5,830 bases of DNA. Origin: CAZRHH01 sp964599885 (GTDB lineage Bacteria > Chloroflexota > Dehalococcoidia > DSTF01 > JACRBR01). Below, piece by piece: positions 5,256 to 5,830 of this stretch; within the stretch, counting starts at the first letter, position 1; every line of letters begins with the position of its first letter. Both the position numbers and the translations under genes were made by a program. The notes below the pieces were generated by a model, which had not been told where the DNA came from, did no database searches, and was given only the letters and a program-made list of their open reading frames with translations. Location: contig CAZRHH010000126.1 in the NCBI GenBank assembly GCA_964599885.1, positions 1 to 5,830 on the forward strand, read 5' to 3'.

Positions 5256-5830
5256 ATGCCTGATGCACTTCAGTTACTGCGCGACGACCACAAGAAAGTC
5301 AAGGATCTGTTCAAGCAGTTCGAGGACGCCGACAGCAAGAGCGACAAGAAACGCATCTGCGACGAGACGCTCCTGGAACTCGAAGTCCACGCCATGATCG
5401 AGGAAGAGATCTTCTACCCGGCCATGCAGCGGCAGCCGGACGCATCCGACGTTCTCGAAGAGGCCGAAGAAGAGCATCACGTCGCCAAGATGATCATGGC
5501 CGAACTCTCCGGCAAGGCGGCGACCATGAAGAACTACGACGCCAAGTACACCGTGCTCGCCGAGAACGTGAAGCATCACATCGATGAAGAAGAGTCGGAG
5601 ATGCTCCCGAAGGCCGCCGAAATGGGCCGCGAGAAGCTCGAGAGCCTCGGCGACGAGATGCTCCAGCGCAAGATGCAGCTCATGCAACAGTTCCAGAGCG
5701 GCAAGTTGCCCGCCTCGCGCAACGGCGCCACGACCGGCGCCCGCTCCTCGAACGGCGCCAGCGGCCGCAGCGCTGCCCCTCGCTCGACCGGAAGCGCGCG
5801 CAAGCCCACGGCCAAGCGCACGACCGCCCG
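5256..5830 (+). CDS. Hemerythrin HHE-domain protein with basic low-complexity tail (C-terminus beyond the right edge)
   Basis: 191 codons are open to the window edge. Residues 1-130 form a hemerythrin-type four-helix bundle that binds a non-heme di-iron centre, reversibly binding oxygen or sensing oxygen, NO or iron in the cytoplasm. Candidate ligands: His12 (LLRDDHKKV), His45 and Glu49 (EVHAMIEEEIFYP), His74 or His75 (EEEHHVAK), His108 and Glu112 (VKHHIDEEESEMLP). The paired H-x3-E patterns are diagnostic of the HHE family. After a helix rich in charged residues and Met (about 124-148), the chain becomes low-complexity: rich in Ala, Ser, Thr, Gly, Arg and Lys from about 150 on, with repeated NGA units and then Lys/Arg-Pro/Thr patterns such as ARKPTAKRTTAR. 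That tail resembles histone H1-like bacterial tails and may bind nucleic acid or polyanions, which is an inference. There is no signal peptide or membrane helix. A strong Shine-Dalgarno precedes it, and the putative structured RNA lies 145 nt upstream in the same orientation. Confidence 0.88.
   Translation, partial: MPDALQLLRDDHKKVKDLFKQFEDADSKSDKKRICDETLLELEVHAMIEEEIFYPAMQRQPDASDVLEEAEEEHHVAKMIMAELSGKAATMKNYDAKYTVLAENVKHHIDEEESEMLPKAAEMGREKLESLGDEMLQRKMQLMQQFQSGKLPASRNGATTGARSSNGASGRSAAPRSTGSARKPTAKRTTA

Noticed and set aside
4961..5263. 100-residue plus-strand frame starting at TTG, and an overlapping 90-residue frame at 4876-5148
   Set aside because: No Shine-Dalgarno, no recognisable domain, Arg-rich composition, and overlap with the palindromic RNA-like region and the hemerythrin start.
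1..5830. CRISPR array, insertion sequence or defence system
   Set aside because: No regularly spaced 25-40 bp direct repeats, no transposase, and no nuclease or defence gene other than housekeeping RecJ.

Overview
This is a GC-rich window (roughly two-thirds G+C) with compact bacterial genes on both strands. Gene content and intergenic texture (short palindromes, pyrimidine-rich heptad tracts) suggest an environmental bacterium, perhaps Chloroflexota. That taxonomic guess is weak, since no rRNA or other phylogenetic marker is present.

Layout, left to right. (1) 1-793, minus strand: the N-terminal part of single-strand exonuclease RecJ, running off the left edge. (2) 794-1004: a non-coding gap with one perfect palindrome. 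(3) 1005-1889, minus: a cytosolic transglutaminase-like protein with a visible Cys-His-Asp triad. (4) 1890-2093: a divergent intergenic region with a heptad repeat tract, a 13-bp near-identical direct repeat, a TATAAT-type promoter and a strong ribosome binding site. (5) 2094-3296, plus: a class III (CaiB/BaiF) CoA-transferase with its catalytic Asp. (6) 3297-3499: a convergent intergenic region packed with three palindromes and a second heptad tract. (7) 3500-4858, minus: a 12-helix MFS exporter of the MFS_3/EntS-like group. (8) 4859-5255: a 397-bp divergent spacer holding what looks like a structured RNA. (9) 5256 to the right edge, plus: a hemerythrin-like di-iron protein with a basic, low-complexity C-terminal tail.

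The genes do not form one pathway. RecJ is housekeeping DNA repair, the CoA-transferase is acyl-CoA metabolism, the MFS protein is export, and the hemerythrin is oxygen or iron related. No operon is evident; every gene has its own upstream region.

The most interesting part is 4953-5245. A closing helix (AACCGG/CCGGTT) encloses two perfect hairpins with UUCG and GCAA loops and an 8-bp helix, followed by another UUCG hairpin. Downstream, a CTCCTGATG segment can pair with the hemerythrin Shine-Dalgarno. This looks like a plus-strand structured RNA, possibly a cis-regulatory leader of the hemerythrin gene; I cannot match it to a known class. A second theme is that the three minus-strand genes lack a Shine-Dalgarno and each has a -10-like hexamer exactly 7 nt before ATG, suggesting leaderless transcripts, whereas both plus-strand genes have strong Shine-Dalgarno sites.
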